Shown in pieces: positions 1 to 10,989 of a stretch of 64,000 bases of DNA. Below the pieces are notes generated by a model. It did no database searches. It saw only the letters and a list, made by a program, of their open reading frames with translations, and was not told the DNA's origin. The position numbers were made by a program, and so were the translations under genes. The stretch comes from Haberlea rhodopensis (taxonomy: Eukaryota; Streptophyta; Magnoliopsida; Lamiales; Gesneriaceae), in assembly GCA_907163345.1 (NCBI GenBank), contig CAJQUN010000033.1, forward strand, positions 1,877,788 to 1,941,787, in the 5' to 3' direction. Position 1 is the stretch's first letter; each line of letters opens with the position of its first letter.

Positions 1-2105
1 GGTTCAACGAAGATATAGGTTGCCTAACAGGAACCAAAGGCCTCATTTCACACACATTATCACACACAATACCGAAACAGATCAGCACACACCACACCAG
101 ACACACATAAGCCAATAAAGCTGATTCAGGTATGGGTTCCCAAAGGGCTAATCTGTTCCGGACCCAAGTAGTACTGGGTACGAACAGTAATTTTGTTTGA
201 TAACAGGTACTGCAGAAGCAAGTGTTTGACTGGTACTTAGACAGTGGATGTTCCCGACACATGACGGGAAACATCGAGCTGCTGTCTGAAATCACACAAT
301 GCACTGGTCCTAAGATTACTTTCGGGGATAACTCAAAGGGTAAGACCGTGGGCAAGGGTAAGATTGTCCATGGTAACATTATTATAAATGATGTCCTCTT
401 AGTTGAAAATTTATGCTATAATCTGATTAGTATAAGCAAATTATGAGATAATGGTTATACTGTAGAATTTCACACACACACTTGCACTGTCAAATCATCA
501 GATGGTAGAACCATGCTTGTAGGAATCAGGAATGGGAATACTTATAAGATTAACTGGAATTTTGTCCAACCAGATAATCCTACTTGCTTCATCGCTAGTA
601 ATGATAATAAACACTGGCTATGGCATAAACGCTTGAATCATCTTAACTTTAAGACTATTTCTAGCCTGTGTAAACATGATTTAGTTATCGTTCTGCCCAA
701 GATCGACTTTGCTAAGGATAAGATCTGTGAAGCTTGTCAAATGGGCAAACAGATCAGATCATCCTTCAAGAACATGAATGACAAATCCTCCTCACGTTGT
801 TTAGAATTATTACATATGGACTTGTTTGGTCCCATACCAATAACAAGTTTAGGGGAAATGCGGTATACTCTTGTCATTATTGATGATTACTCACGTTTTA
901 CATGGACTATATTTTTGAGCAGTAAAGATCAGACCGGCCCGAAATTGATCAAGCTGCTGAAGCGCGTTCAGAGCGAAAAATCATCTGGTATAGACAGGAT
1001 TCGAAGTGACAAGGGCACTGAATTTTCAAACCAGAATCTTGAATCCTTTCTAGATGACCAAGGAATTAAGCATGAATTCTCAGCAGCTCGAACTCCTAAA
1101 CAAAATGGAGTTGCAGAACGACGGAACAAAACGCTTAAGGAAGCAGCACGGACAATGCTTGCTGACTCTGGTAAAGTTCTGGGCAGAGGCTATCAATACT
1201 GCATGCTATACACAGAATCGGTCTATGATTAACAAGAAGTTAAACTTAACACCATATGAAGTATAGACAGGTAACAGACCGACTATCTCTTACTTTCATG
1301 TATTCGGCTGCAAATGTTACGTCCATAACAATGGTAAGAATCATTTTACCGCATTCGAAGCTAAGTCAGATAATGGAATATTCTTAGGATATTCATCTGT
1401 TATTAAAGCATTTCGTGTTTTCAATAATCGAACCTTGACTGTAGAAGAGTCAGTTCATGTAGTTTTTGATGTATCACTGTGTATTAAAAACCACAAGAAA
1501 TTAATTCAAAATCAGATGGAAAATATCCATCTCGAAGCTAACAGTGATGATGAGATTGCAGCAGGTCAAGAGACAATCCACCGGAACCTGAAGTACCAGA
1601 CAGACCGGATCAAGGCACTGAAGTTATACAAGATCGAGTTGATATCGCTGATCCGGAGGTCATGAACTCTAATGTTATGACAGATGCTGACAATGTCAAT
1701 ATTGTTTCTCCATCAGGACCAGATGTTCTCGAACCAAACTACCGCTGGACTAAAAGACATCCCCCTGATCTCGTGGTTGGAAGTCCATCTGCACCTATAA
1801 GAACCAGAGGACAGATGATGGATGAATTCACTCACGCTGCATTCATATCCAATCTGGAACCAAAGCAGACTGACGAAGTTCCTATAACTGGATAGAGGCT
1901 ATGCAAGAAGAGCTCAACCAATTTGAACAGAATCAGGTGTGGAGTTTAACTCCCAGACCAAGTGATCAGCCTGTTATTGGAACCAGATGGGTCTTCAGAA
2001 ACAAGCTAGATGCAAATGACATAGTAGTCAGAAACAAGGCCAGACTGGTTGCACAAGTTTTCAGACAAGAAGAAGGAATCGACTTTGATGAATCCTTTGC
2101 ACCAA
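1..2105 (+). pseudogene. Broken Ty1/copia gag-pol fragment, Sirevirus-like
   Basis: Decayed retrotransposon polyprotein. Reading in order: protease with the D-S-G active-site motif (WYLDSGCSRHMTG, near 228-270), GAG-pre-integrase domain (LWHKRLNHL, near 620), integrase core (HMDLFGP, IDDYSRFTW, RSDKGTEF, TPKQNGVAERRN), then the N-terminal end of reverse transcriptase (IGTRWVFRNK, NKARLVA, near 1975-2050). Breaks I see: an in-frame stop at 444-446 with the same frame resuming; a frame change near 1170; an in-frame stop at 1264-1266; frame changes near 1660 and 1895; and loss of homology after about 2105, before the reverse transcriptase active site. The 5' part (gag) lies outside or is not recognisable in 1-220. 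The protease and reverse transcriptase wording resembles the Sirevirus-type element at 52.5-62.2 kb. Non-functional. Confidence 0.9.
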
Positions 2106-2189
2106 AGTATAGAGTTGCACACAAAAGGAAATATTGTCGTTGGCAGAGACGATTATATATAGGTGCAACTTCAAAAGCTCAAATATGAA

Positions 2190-2820
2190 TGAGACACAAG
2201 AGATTCAAAAACGCATAAAAGATCAATCAACTTTATCGAGCATTCAGTTGAGCAGACGACTATCATCGGAAGATTTCAACTTATCGATCTGCTCAAAATT
2301 AGAAGCACTGCTTATCGTTTTATTTGATCACTTAAGGATCATTTGTGCTTAGATTAAACCACTCTTTCAATTGTACTTTGTTCTAAGATAGAAGAGTGAT
2401 TCATTTGTAACTGTCAGACAGATTGTGTCTGAACAGATTGAGAAACTGGGAGTTTCAGTCTGGTAGTGATGTAAATCCAGCTGAATCGGGGTTGTACAAA
2501 AAGTTGTATTACTCAAAGTCTTCTAGTGAATTCTTCCTTGATTGGAAGAATGGGAGACGTAGAAGGTTTTGCCTTTGAACTTCCAGAAACATATCTCGTC
2601 TACTTACATTTCGCACTACCTTGCATTTCATAGCCATCAACCGTTCTTACTAGCTAAGAACAGACCGTTTCCGCACTTTCATTTCAGTGGCCTGTTCTAC
2701 TTAAGTACTGGTTAAGAAACAGATTTCATTTACTAACCTGAGTGAAATCGATAAGAATTAATTTTTGGAGGAGTGTTCATTCACCCTCCCCCCTCTAAAC
2801 ACTCCCGTCCGATCCTAACA
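2190..2820 (+). repeat. Partial copia LTR (3' part), ends in CTAACA
   Basis: The segment ends TCCTAACA at 2820 and is directly followed by a primer-binding-site-like sequence, as expected for the end of a 5' LTR. It carries the C-rich stretch CACCCTCCCCCCTCTAAACA (near 2782-2801) typical of Sirevirus-type LTR ends. The left boundary is not visible; 2190 is where coding similarity of the preceding fragment has clearly ended. Confidence 0.5.
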
Positions 2821-2890
2821 AGTGATATCAGAGCAGGCATTCTTAATCAATAGAATACTTGGACTGATGGCATCCTTCAACAAGATTCCC
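2821..2890 (+). other. Decayed primer-binding site and start of a gag gene
   Basis: TGATATCAGAGCAGGC at 2823-2838 differs by one base from the usual plant initiator tRNA-Met site TGGTATCAGAGC. About 30 bases later an ATG at 2868 opens a short gag-like start (MASFNKIP) that stops being recognisable at about 2890, where sequence of a different copia element begins. Confidence 0.55.
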
Positions 2891-3467
2891 ACGTAGATCA
2901 CACATGGAAGCCGCGATTCGTGTATTACGATACTTGAAGGCCACTCCAGGGCAAGGAATCTTTCTACCGGCAGCTGGTACCTTGGATATTGAGGCATATT
3001 GCGACGCGGATTGGGGAGGTTGTACCATGACGCGACGATCACGTACAGGTTACTATATTTCTCTTGGTGGAGCACCGATTTCTTGGAGAACAAAGAAACA
3101 GTCTGTTGTTTCTCGATCTTCCGCAGAAGCCGAGTATCGTGCAATGACCACTACAGTTAGTGAGATTTTATGGTTACGATGGTTGCTAAATGACTTGGAG
3201 GCACCTCAACATGAAGCTACACCTTTGTTTTGTGACAACAAAGCTGCGTGGCATATAGCCAACAAGCCTGTTTTCCATGAACGGACAAAACACGTTGAGA
3301 TGGATTGTTATTTTGTTCGTGAGCGAGTTGAGTCTAAAGATATTGAACCTCGACGTATATCTACCACTACACAAGTTGCAGATGTGTTCACTAAGGCCCT
3401 TGGAGCTGATAGGTTTCATTTCTTAATTCGCAAGTTGGGCGTTCGGAATCTTCACGAGCCAACTTGA
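2883..3467 (+). pseudogene. Copia RNase H domain fragment (second element)
   Basis: C-terminal piece of a Ty1/copia polyprotein: the tail of reverse transcriptase (HMEAAIRVLRYLK) followed by a complete RNase H domain. Catalytic-type motifs are present: YCDADWGG, SSAEAEYRA, FCDNKAA and HERTKHVEMD. It ends with VADVFTKAL...LGVRNLHEPT and a stop at 3465-3467, the normal end of pol. The frame is open throughout, but gag, protease, integrase and most of reverse transcriptase are missing, so it is a truncated remnant. The tone of the domain is closer to the Ale/Retrofit type than to the Sirevirus fragment upstream; that assignment is an inference. Confidence 0.88.
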
Positions 3468-3640
3468 GGGGGAGTGATGAATATCAAAATATTCTCTATT
3501 ATATTTTCTTTGTTTATAGAGATTATATCATATCTTTCCTTAAACTATTTACGGTGTATATCCTAGGATATAGTATACTTTTTGCTGCATCATATTCTTC
3601 ATTTTTCTTCCACAAGCACCCAAATGCTTTTCTATCAAGT
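3465..3640 (+). repeat. Polypurine tract and start of 3' LTR of the truncated copia element
   Basis: GAGGGGGAG at 3466-3474 overlaps the pol stop codon and is followed by TGATGAATATC at 3475, the expected TG start of a 3' LTR. The LTR runs into AT-rich sequence; its end is not identifiable and 3640 is a soft limit. Confidence 0.6.
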
Positions 3641-4467
3641 CATCCATCAAATTATCATTATAATTTTTTGAGCCCGTTTCCCTTCTTAACGACCTCTTCA
3701 AAAATCAAACCCGAAGTATCTGATATTGAGGTATGTCCAGTGTCACACATGGTTTTCCACTTTCCAACAAGTATCTTGGAATTTCTTTCCTAAAAACAAC
3801 CATCGGGAAAAATACCACCACCTTGCAGCAGTATGTAAGCAAAATTCAAATTTCTAAGTCAACTTCTATACGTTTTCTTCCACTGAACCACATTTGTACT
3901 AACTAGAGCTTAATCTCACACAAAACAAAAATCACATACATATCTTGAAAATCATCAATTTTCTCAAAATCGTGAATTCAGTTTTAGAGAATGGAAAATC
4001 TCGAATGTTTGAGGGAGGATATGTAATGTACCTTTCGATGCAAGTGTCAAATTGGGATAACCGCTGTATACCTCGGTTCGCGAGCAGGCGAATTGACTCA
4101 GTAAATTGGAAGCTGAACGATTTGTTTGGAGGAAAAATATGTAATTAAGCCCGTTAAGAAAGGAGGGAATCGTGAAACGGGCCTGAGTACTTGTAATCCA
4201 AATTTGACAATCGACCTTACTGGATTAGTTCACATTACACAACCTACGCATCTCACCAAATATTAAGACCTTAAAACAGATCTCATACCACTAGAAATAG
4301 ATATACTAATGCATAATGTATATTTGCACGTGTTGCGTGTTTATACAGTCTTTTATCGTGTAAATTATCGTGTGCGTTCTAATCGTATTGTGCAATATAG
4401 GGGATAATTACAATACGCAAAGGATCAACATGGGCCATTTCATAATTTTTAACAATATAAAAACATC

Positions 4468-4470
<3 letters not shown>
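3641..4470. other. Spacer, no gene recognised
   Basis: AT-rich sequence with only short, low-complexity reading frames. Nothing recognised. Confidence 0.5.

Positions 4471-4524
<54 letters not shown>
4471..4524. repeat. (TA)n microsatellite
   Basis: An uninterrupted run of 27 TA units, followed by a short imperfect extension with ATATGTATAATATATG. Confidence 0.97.
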
Positions 4525-4529
<5 letters not shown>

Positions 4530-4530
<1 letters not shown>

Positions 4531-7334
4531 GTATAATATATGTGCCACAAATGCCAATATATTTATTATTTTAAAAAATGTGTCATTTGAATTTAATGGA
4601 TCGACTCAATCAAACCTTATCCTAATGTCAGCCCATTTAATTACCTTAGGCACCGTTTGATTAATGTGATGGAATAATTGAATGATAAGTAATCGAAGTA
4701 ATAATAAATTAGAAGGTAAAGATATATAATATTGTATGATGAAATTTGTTTTGTTTGGTATTATTTTAATGAGATGGATTAATTTTATATGTACTGAACA
4801 ATATACCCGTGAGAAAGTATCATCATTCTCTTCTTCCACCCAAACAATCCAAGCCCTTCGACACATAGGAGGTGATCCAAAAGGAGATCTACACTGTGCA
4901 CTGAGTTGGGCGTGCTCCGTGGAAGCTTTTGCGCTACATCTGTTAGTATATGTGTCATGCAAGTCGATAGTTGGTATGTTGAGCTTTATGCACCCAACGT
5001 CCATTAATCAGTTTCACCAGTTATAAATAGATCACTATTGTCCCTATTTAATCATTTCAATCGACACTGATGATGGCCTTGTATATCTGGTCAGATTTAT
5101 TGGACTTGAAGGATCACCGCTTTCAGATCTACATTGAAGAACGGTAATCTCTTTTTGTACAATTAATATTCAATATTTGCATGCTTATGTATGAATCAGG
5201 CGCAATCGATCATCCTCGGATTTAGATCTGTTTATATTTTATTTTTGCTGCGTATGAATCTGACGCATGGGGCGTAACCCAACAACATTCCCGTCGACTT
5301 CTCCACATGATTTTCATTTGGATGTTGCCATAGTACGGTACTAACGATCATAATCACACCAAGATAGAGGGGGATGAAGGGATCTATTTTTCTCAGAATT
5401 CTTTCATGGAGCGGGTATATGTCCCGATCTATACAGCAATACATACAAAATATTATATCATGATATCAAATTATGGTTGACAAATATTTATATATGTTGG
5501 TGTGTAGACCGGGGCCACGTCATATCCAAATTTCCCCTATTCTCACACGTGCACAGTGATTTTTGAACGACCTTCTTGATTAATTGCAGGAGTTGTAGAT
5601 TAACTGCAGGAGTTGTTGGGTACAGAAAAGAACGATGAAATAGAAAAAAGTTTTATACTATCTATACCATCAATTGTTTCCATAGACAAAGAGCTTTTAA
5701 ATTTGTTTATCTATAATTTTAAATGCAAAAAAATCATAACTAACATTTAAAAATCTTTAAATTTTAAAAAAATTTCATAATAAACTAATTATTTGAAAAT
5801 AAAATTATCTTATACATAAATAAAAATAATAATATTAACATATTATATTATACACATACAATATATTATTTGTTGAAGACTTCAGAGAAGAGGCATTCGT
5901 CGGTGTAGGAAGGCCAACCGAGTGAAGGGTAGAAATAGAGCAGACCGTCGAGGACCACCAGGACTACTGTGCTTTTCCTTCAACTGCATACCTACTTAGA
6001 GGTGTCGTGCATAAAAGTTCTCTCAATTAAAATGGAAAGTTATCATATTTCTGGACACAATTTTAATTGGATAAGAATAATAAACATTTTTAAAAATAAA
6101 ACAATTGAATGGGCGAGCTTTTTCTATGAACAGTAGTAGCCTAATAGGCCGAACTTAATTGTCAAATCAAAAATGGACTATACAAATAATAAAAATAGCC
6201 CATCAATCCAAAAATATATTCCAAGGACTAAAATTTCGAAATCCAGATAGACAAGGAGTGATACTTGAAAATAACCTCAACAGAGACTAATAAATTAACT
6301 ACACTCATATGGAAAGAAGAAGAAAAAAAATTTGTGTCATGGGATTCAAAATTAATCGTAAAATATATAGAATATTATTACAAATATTTAAACATGTATA
6401 ATCTTTATTATGCAATGATAATTAAAGCACGACGAAACGCATAATATGGCTCAAAATAAATCAATCCTGAATCAATGAAGTTCCTAACGGAAAATTCTTG
6501 TAGTTTGAGACGTTGGATTGGGTGAACCTCATATATGGTCCATATTATGATTATATCTACACCGAGAGCAACACTCTCGATGTAGGATAAAAATATATTC
6601 AAACTTGTACGAGGATTGCTACTTGGCTGTGTAAGTTGTAACCAATAGTGAAATCAAACACATAAAAATCACAACCGCAATGTTTTTTTAATAAATAATT
6701 AAAAACTAATTCCTTATATAATTGTTTTACAACAATAATTGTCAATATGCACAAATATTCTGCTATATTTTGTGTCATATACTAAACTACAATCATTTTA
6801 AATTTCCTTCATGTGCGGTCATTCGACATAACACTGATATTTTCACCTGATTAAGGGGTAAAAATATTAAAACATTTCTACATTGGGTTTATTCTCGATT
6901 TAGTTCCTAAAGTTTCGAGTGAGCCGATTTGCATATGGAAATTTTTAAAATAAATAAATATTTCAAAGAATACAAATAAAATGATTGAAAGTATACTTAA
7001 AAATATAAATTGATGCACAATGTTTTTTTTCATTTTTCTAACTGATAATAGTTGATTCTCATATAATAATTAAAATATTAGTGGTAACAAAAGTGTGTGC
7101 TAGCTTGGAATATTATAAAATCGTACCCGTGTGTAAGGACGATGATATAGATCAAGACTAAATTCCTAAAATATTTAATCAAATTCATGTATATAATGTA
7201 AAAGAAGCAAATAATTAAACACATTTAATGAGTTCCATATAAAAATTAGATTCTAGTTATGTGTATAGATCACATAAAATCGTATGTAAATATTACAATC
7301 AACAATATAGAAAATCATACTCGGATGATTAACC

Positions 7335-7335
<1 letters not shown>
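4530..7335. other. AT-rich spacer with two weak coding-like islands
   Basis: No complete gene seen. Two places stand out. At 5021-5143 a TATA-like ATAAATAG precedes an ATG (5070 or 5073) and a 20-odd codon stretch ending at a GTAATC donor-like site. At about 5877-5985 on the minus strand a GC-richer block reads as about 30 ordinary-looking residues (VLVVLDGLLYFYPSLGW near its start) after an AG acceptor-like site. Neither can be joined to other exons here, so neither is called as a gene. Confidence 0.3.

Positions 7336-7338
<3 letters not shown>

Positions 7339-7386
<48 letters not shown>
7339..7386. repeat. (AT)n microsatellite
   Basis: An uninterrupted run of 24 AT units. Confidence 0.97.
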
Positions 7387-7389
<3 letters not shown>

Positions 7390-7655
7390 CAGACTCCATG
7401 ATTCGTATTCGATAAGGCTTCATATGAATGAAAATGTTTAATATGAATAATTTTGAAATCCAAATATTTCAAATCATCAATTATCTTCAATTTTAAGAAT
7501 ATCAAGAATTTGATTATTAAAATTATTTCATTTCAAAATTTTCAATCACTCGATTCAAATACAATCTAATTAACTTGAATTAAAAATACAATTATGATAG
7601 ATTGTTTGCTTGGTTACGTGTCATCCATTGATGTAGGATACTAGGATGATCAACC

Positions 7656-7862
7656 TCACCGATAAGATTTGAGAATGGAGCCGCAGAAACTACATACGAT
7701 GGCTCTCCACGATTCCCAATAGATTGGGATGTAACAAAACCTCGTCGAGGTTTGCATGTCGGCCACCAAGGCTCCGTGTCGGCACCGCGAACACATCCCC
7801 GCCACCGGCTTGCTCCGCCGCATCACCCTCTTCTGGTCCACCAGAAAACAGAAACAAACCAT
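7656..7862 (-). CDS. Small conserved-looking protein with two CxxC pairs, 68 aa
   Basis: The frame is open from 8066, but the region upstream of 7862 reads as pyrimidine-rich leader (runs of TTTCTGTTTC on the sense strand give SVSLSVSVSF-like filler). The start is therefore placed at the internal ATG at 7862, giving MVCFCFLVDQ... The product is 68 residues, basic and aromatic. It has a first cysteine pair CSRC at residues 24-27 and a second CSFC at 57-60, spaced as in a small zinc ribbon, then ends GSILKSYR. Between them lies a Tyr/Trp-rich stretch (FCYIPIYWESWRAIV). From memory, similar 65-75 residue proteins occur in other plants without a known function; I cannot confirm this here. No intron is needed and no membrane segment is evident. 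Function unknown; zinc binding is an inference from the cysteine pairs. Confidence 0.65.
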   Translation of the reverse strand: MVCFCFLVDQKRVMRRSKPVAGMCSRCRHGALVADMQTSTRFCYIPIYWESWRAIVCSFCGSILKSYR

Positions 7863-8182
7863 CAAAGCCTGGACGGATACACCATTCAAAAAAAGAAAAG
7901 AAACAGAAACAGAAAGAGAAACCGAAACACAGTTTCGTTGTGAGCTATAATATAACTGACTGTTTTCGTAGAAGTCAAGGAATTCGGTTTTAAGGGGGGA
8001 TGAGTCTGATACGTACAGATTGATAGACGTATAGGGCGGTTGGGGGTTGGAAGGAGATTCAAACACGAAAGGGAGAATTAAAGAGGAAATTGTTTCTTGA
8101 ATACTTGAGTAGGTTTATAACAAATTTATGTAAAATTAATTAATTTAATTAAGTGACACTAACCGGAACTATACATATAACA

Positions 8183-8520
8183 TCAAGCGCTTACCATTTT
8201 CAAAAGCTTTATTGCAATTATGAAACTCTAATATTTAAATCGTATAGCAGTTCAAGCGCCACGTTTTGACAACCCTTCAAACAGGACAATTATTATGCTC
8301 CAACAATATCTCACAATAATTATACTACCTTGCAACTAATGAAAATCGAACATATGATTGTTGGCTATGATACCAATTATAGGATCAATCACTTGTCGCT
8401 TTACCAAAAGCTATAGCTAGTGGTAACGATGCTGCAACTCTAATATTTAAATCGATAACAGCTCAAACATCACGATTTGATAGCTCTTCAAACAGAAAGA
8501 ATGATTGTACTCCAACATTA
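8183..8520 (-). mobile_element. TRIM-like miniature LTR element (relic)
   Basis: Two direct repeats, about 8183-8312 and 8386-8520, share CTCTAATATTTAAATCG and the CTTCAAACAG block with scattered differences. Directly before the second repeat is GGCTATGATACCAA (8363-8376), which on the minus strand reads TTGGTATCATAGCC, a degenerate tRNA-Met primer site. Short terminal repeats, a tiny internal region and no coding content fit a terminal-repeat retrotransposon in miniature. Boundaries are approximate. Confidence 0.42.
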
Positions 8521-10244
8521 CATGTATGTTGAGTTTGCATATATTTAAATACTTTTTGCACATATATAAACATCAAACAACACTTACGAGAATGCTTATG
8601 CCATAAATAAATATTTGACTAATAAAATATTAAAGTAAAAAAAATGGATTATGATATGAGTTTATTTTGAATATAGGTTTGACATATTTATTTCATTGAA
8701 TTTTTTTGTTTTACCAAATCTTAGAGGAGTAAAATTATTGTTTGGTACATTAGCGGAAAATGTAACATCCCAGGTGATCACATTAAAATATTGCTAAATG
8801 TGGGGGACAATGATGGAATAAATTTTTCTAACCAGATAACACTATCAAAATATAGTATATTTAGTTCAAGTATTATATCATCTGTTTATAATTTAATTGA
8901 GAATAATAAATTTAAAATATATTATTTAACCATATACACATCCAAAATTTTAGGCTTACATTTTCATATTTTTAGATATTTAAATATCTTAAATTTTGAT
9001 TTTATTTGAAACGAATCATGTGTATCTTTAGACAACACAATGAATGATAAATATTCTTACAATTGCTGTTTAATTTTGTGCTGAATTTTCTAATCTGACC
9101 ATGAGACTTTGTGTTTTGTAATGTTCAACGATTTCAGGCTACAATTTCAGTCCAATCATTCTTCCTTATCTCTTTGTAAATTTTCAAGTGGTTCAGACCT
9201 TTGCAATTTGTTCAATCTACATCAATCTATTGCTTAATTGTAAGCCAAGCATTGTTTATACATTGAGCTTTCTTTTTTCTTTTATTTTTTATGTAAAAAG
9301 AGGGACAAAGAAGATTTACAAGCCTCGAACCTGAGGTAATTATCAAAGGGAAAGGTGAGCCTTACCATCCAGGATGGGCATGGAGGCTCGAGCTTCTCAT
9401 TTTAAAAAAAGTTGAATTTTACCCAAAAATAATAATAATAATAATAACTTAACACATCATACATGTATCACCGCATCACTTGCAAAAACAATTAGTTAGT
9501 GTTAACTATTTTATTTAGCCATTATTCGATGGAAAAGATAGATAAATATATGCTATTCTTGAATTTTTAGTGCTTTGATTTTCAAAATTTTGAGTTCATT
9601 AGTTTCCCTTTAATTTGAAATTATCACCATACTGCAATTTTGAGTATAAAATCGGAATAATTTGAGTTGGTCTTTCCCTTAATTCTGTCCTAATAATAAG
9701 ATGATATATGATCTGAGTTGGTGAAGTAGGTGAGTATTAATATCTTTGGTCATAAATTCAATTTCTCCTACCAAAACTCTCTCGATCTAACCTATTGTAT
9801 CAAGAATGTCTAGTATTATTTATCTTATTAGATTGTCATCTCAAGCTAGCTTATATTCCTTCAACATTAAGTTTTCACCTCAAGGAAATAATTTATTTTT
9901 GTGGGCCCCATTTTTGTACTGACCGAAATAGATGCTAAGTATTAATCCACTCTAAATAATACAGTAGAATAATATAGTAGAATACATTAAAAATTAAATA
10001 TTTTGAAATATAAGTAACAAAAAGGCAGGTCTCACGTCTATTCGCAATTACCTAAGGCGTATTTCTTTGTCAATTTAAAGCACAATCAATTGCCCAATTA
10101 ATTTAATTTTTTGATCGTTAAAAAGCAAACACGAGATATCGTAAAACCACGACTTTAAAAGTGTTGGACATTGTAAAATGAAATCAACCTCCTATATGGT
10201 GTTAAAAAGGCTTAACAAGCGTTAGCATTTGAAATTTTTTTATT
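8521..10244. other. Spacer, no gene recognised
   Basis: AT-rich DNA with short open frames lacking any domain. A short TAA-type microsatellite (AATAATAATAATAA) sits near 9428-9446. Confidence 0.5.
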
Positions 10245-10368
10245 CGAATATAACTTATTTTAAAACATTAAGATAATAGTACTAAGGTCAAATTCATTAA
10301 TATAATCGAATATAACTTATTTTAAAACATTAAGATAATAGTACTAAGGTCAAATTCATTAATATAAC
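10245..10368. repeat. 62-bp tandem duplication
   Basis: Two adjacent copies of a 62-bp unit beginning CGAATATAACTTATTTTAAA, at 10245-10306 and 10307-10368, essentially identical along their length. Confidence 0.9.
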
Positions 10369-10989
10369 TAAACTGATTTAATATTAAAACAAAATTACTT
10401 TGTCAAAAAATATTATTTACCAAATTAAATACTACCATAAAAAAAATGTTTCATAAATTCTATTTTAAATACCAAACTTATTAAGGGTTTTGGGAAAATA
10501 TCATTTTTTTTAATACTTTGAAATGTTTGATGTGAAACTAGTAACATCAGTTTTTGAAAGAATGACAAATTTGTAGAATTTTTCCAGATTTGAAAATATT
10601 TTTGGGCAAAGTTCAGGCCGGTACCTTATATTGAAACTTTATTCATCATAGTCCAGGAAAAAAACTTGCAATCATTTAAGTCCACTTTATGTTGAAATGA
10701 CAAAAGTGCCCTTAATAAGAAAATGACTGCAATCTCAGAAATTTTCAGTCTCTTCCTTTCAGCACTTCGTTTGAGCTATTCCATTCACGACTGCGATTCA
10801 AATCTCCTCGTAAATCTCTCTAGCCAGTTACGGTTTTTTACAGTTGGTTTTTCTCTTCATATCTTCGATTTTTCATTCCATCACTTCGTTCCATTTTTTT
10901 TTTCAAATCTGGTATGTGTGTGTGTTTTTGTGTGTATATGTGTAAGTGTGTGTGTATATATATACTGTTTGCTGCCATTTGAGGTTTTA
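10369..10989. other. Spacer with GT-rich tract
   Basis: No gene recognised. An imperfect (TG)n/(TA)n tract lies at about 10914-10965. Pyrimidine-rich sequence at 10740-10910 resembles a leader but opens only a low-complexity frame. Confidence 0.45.
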
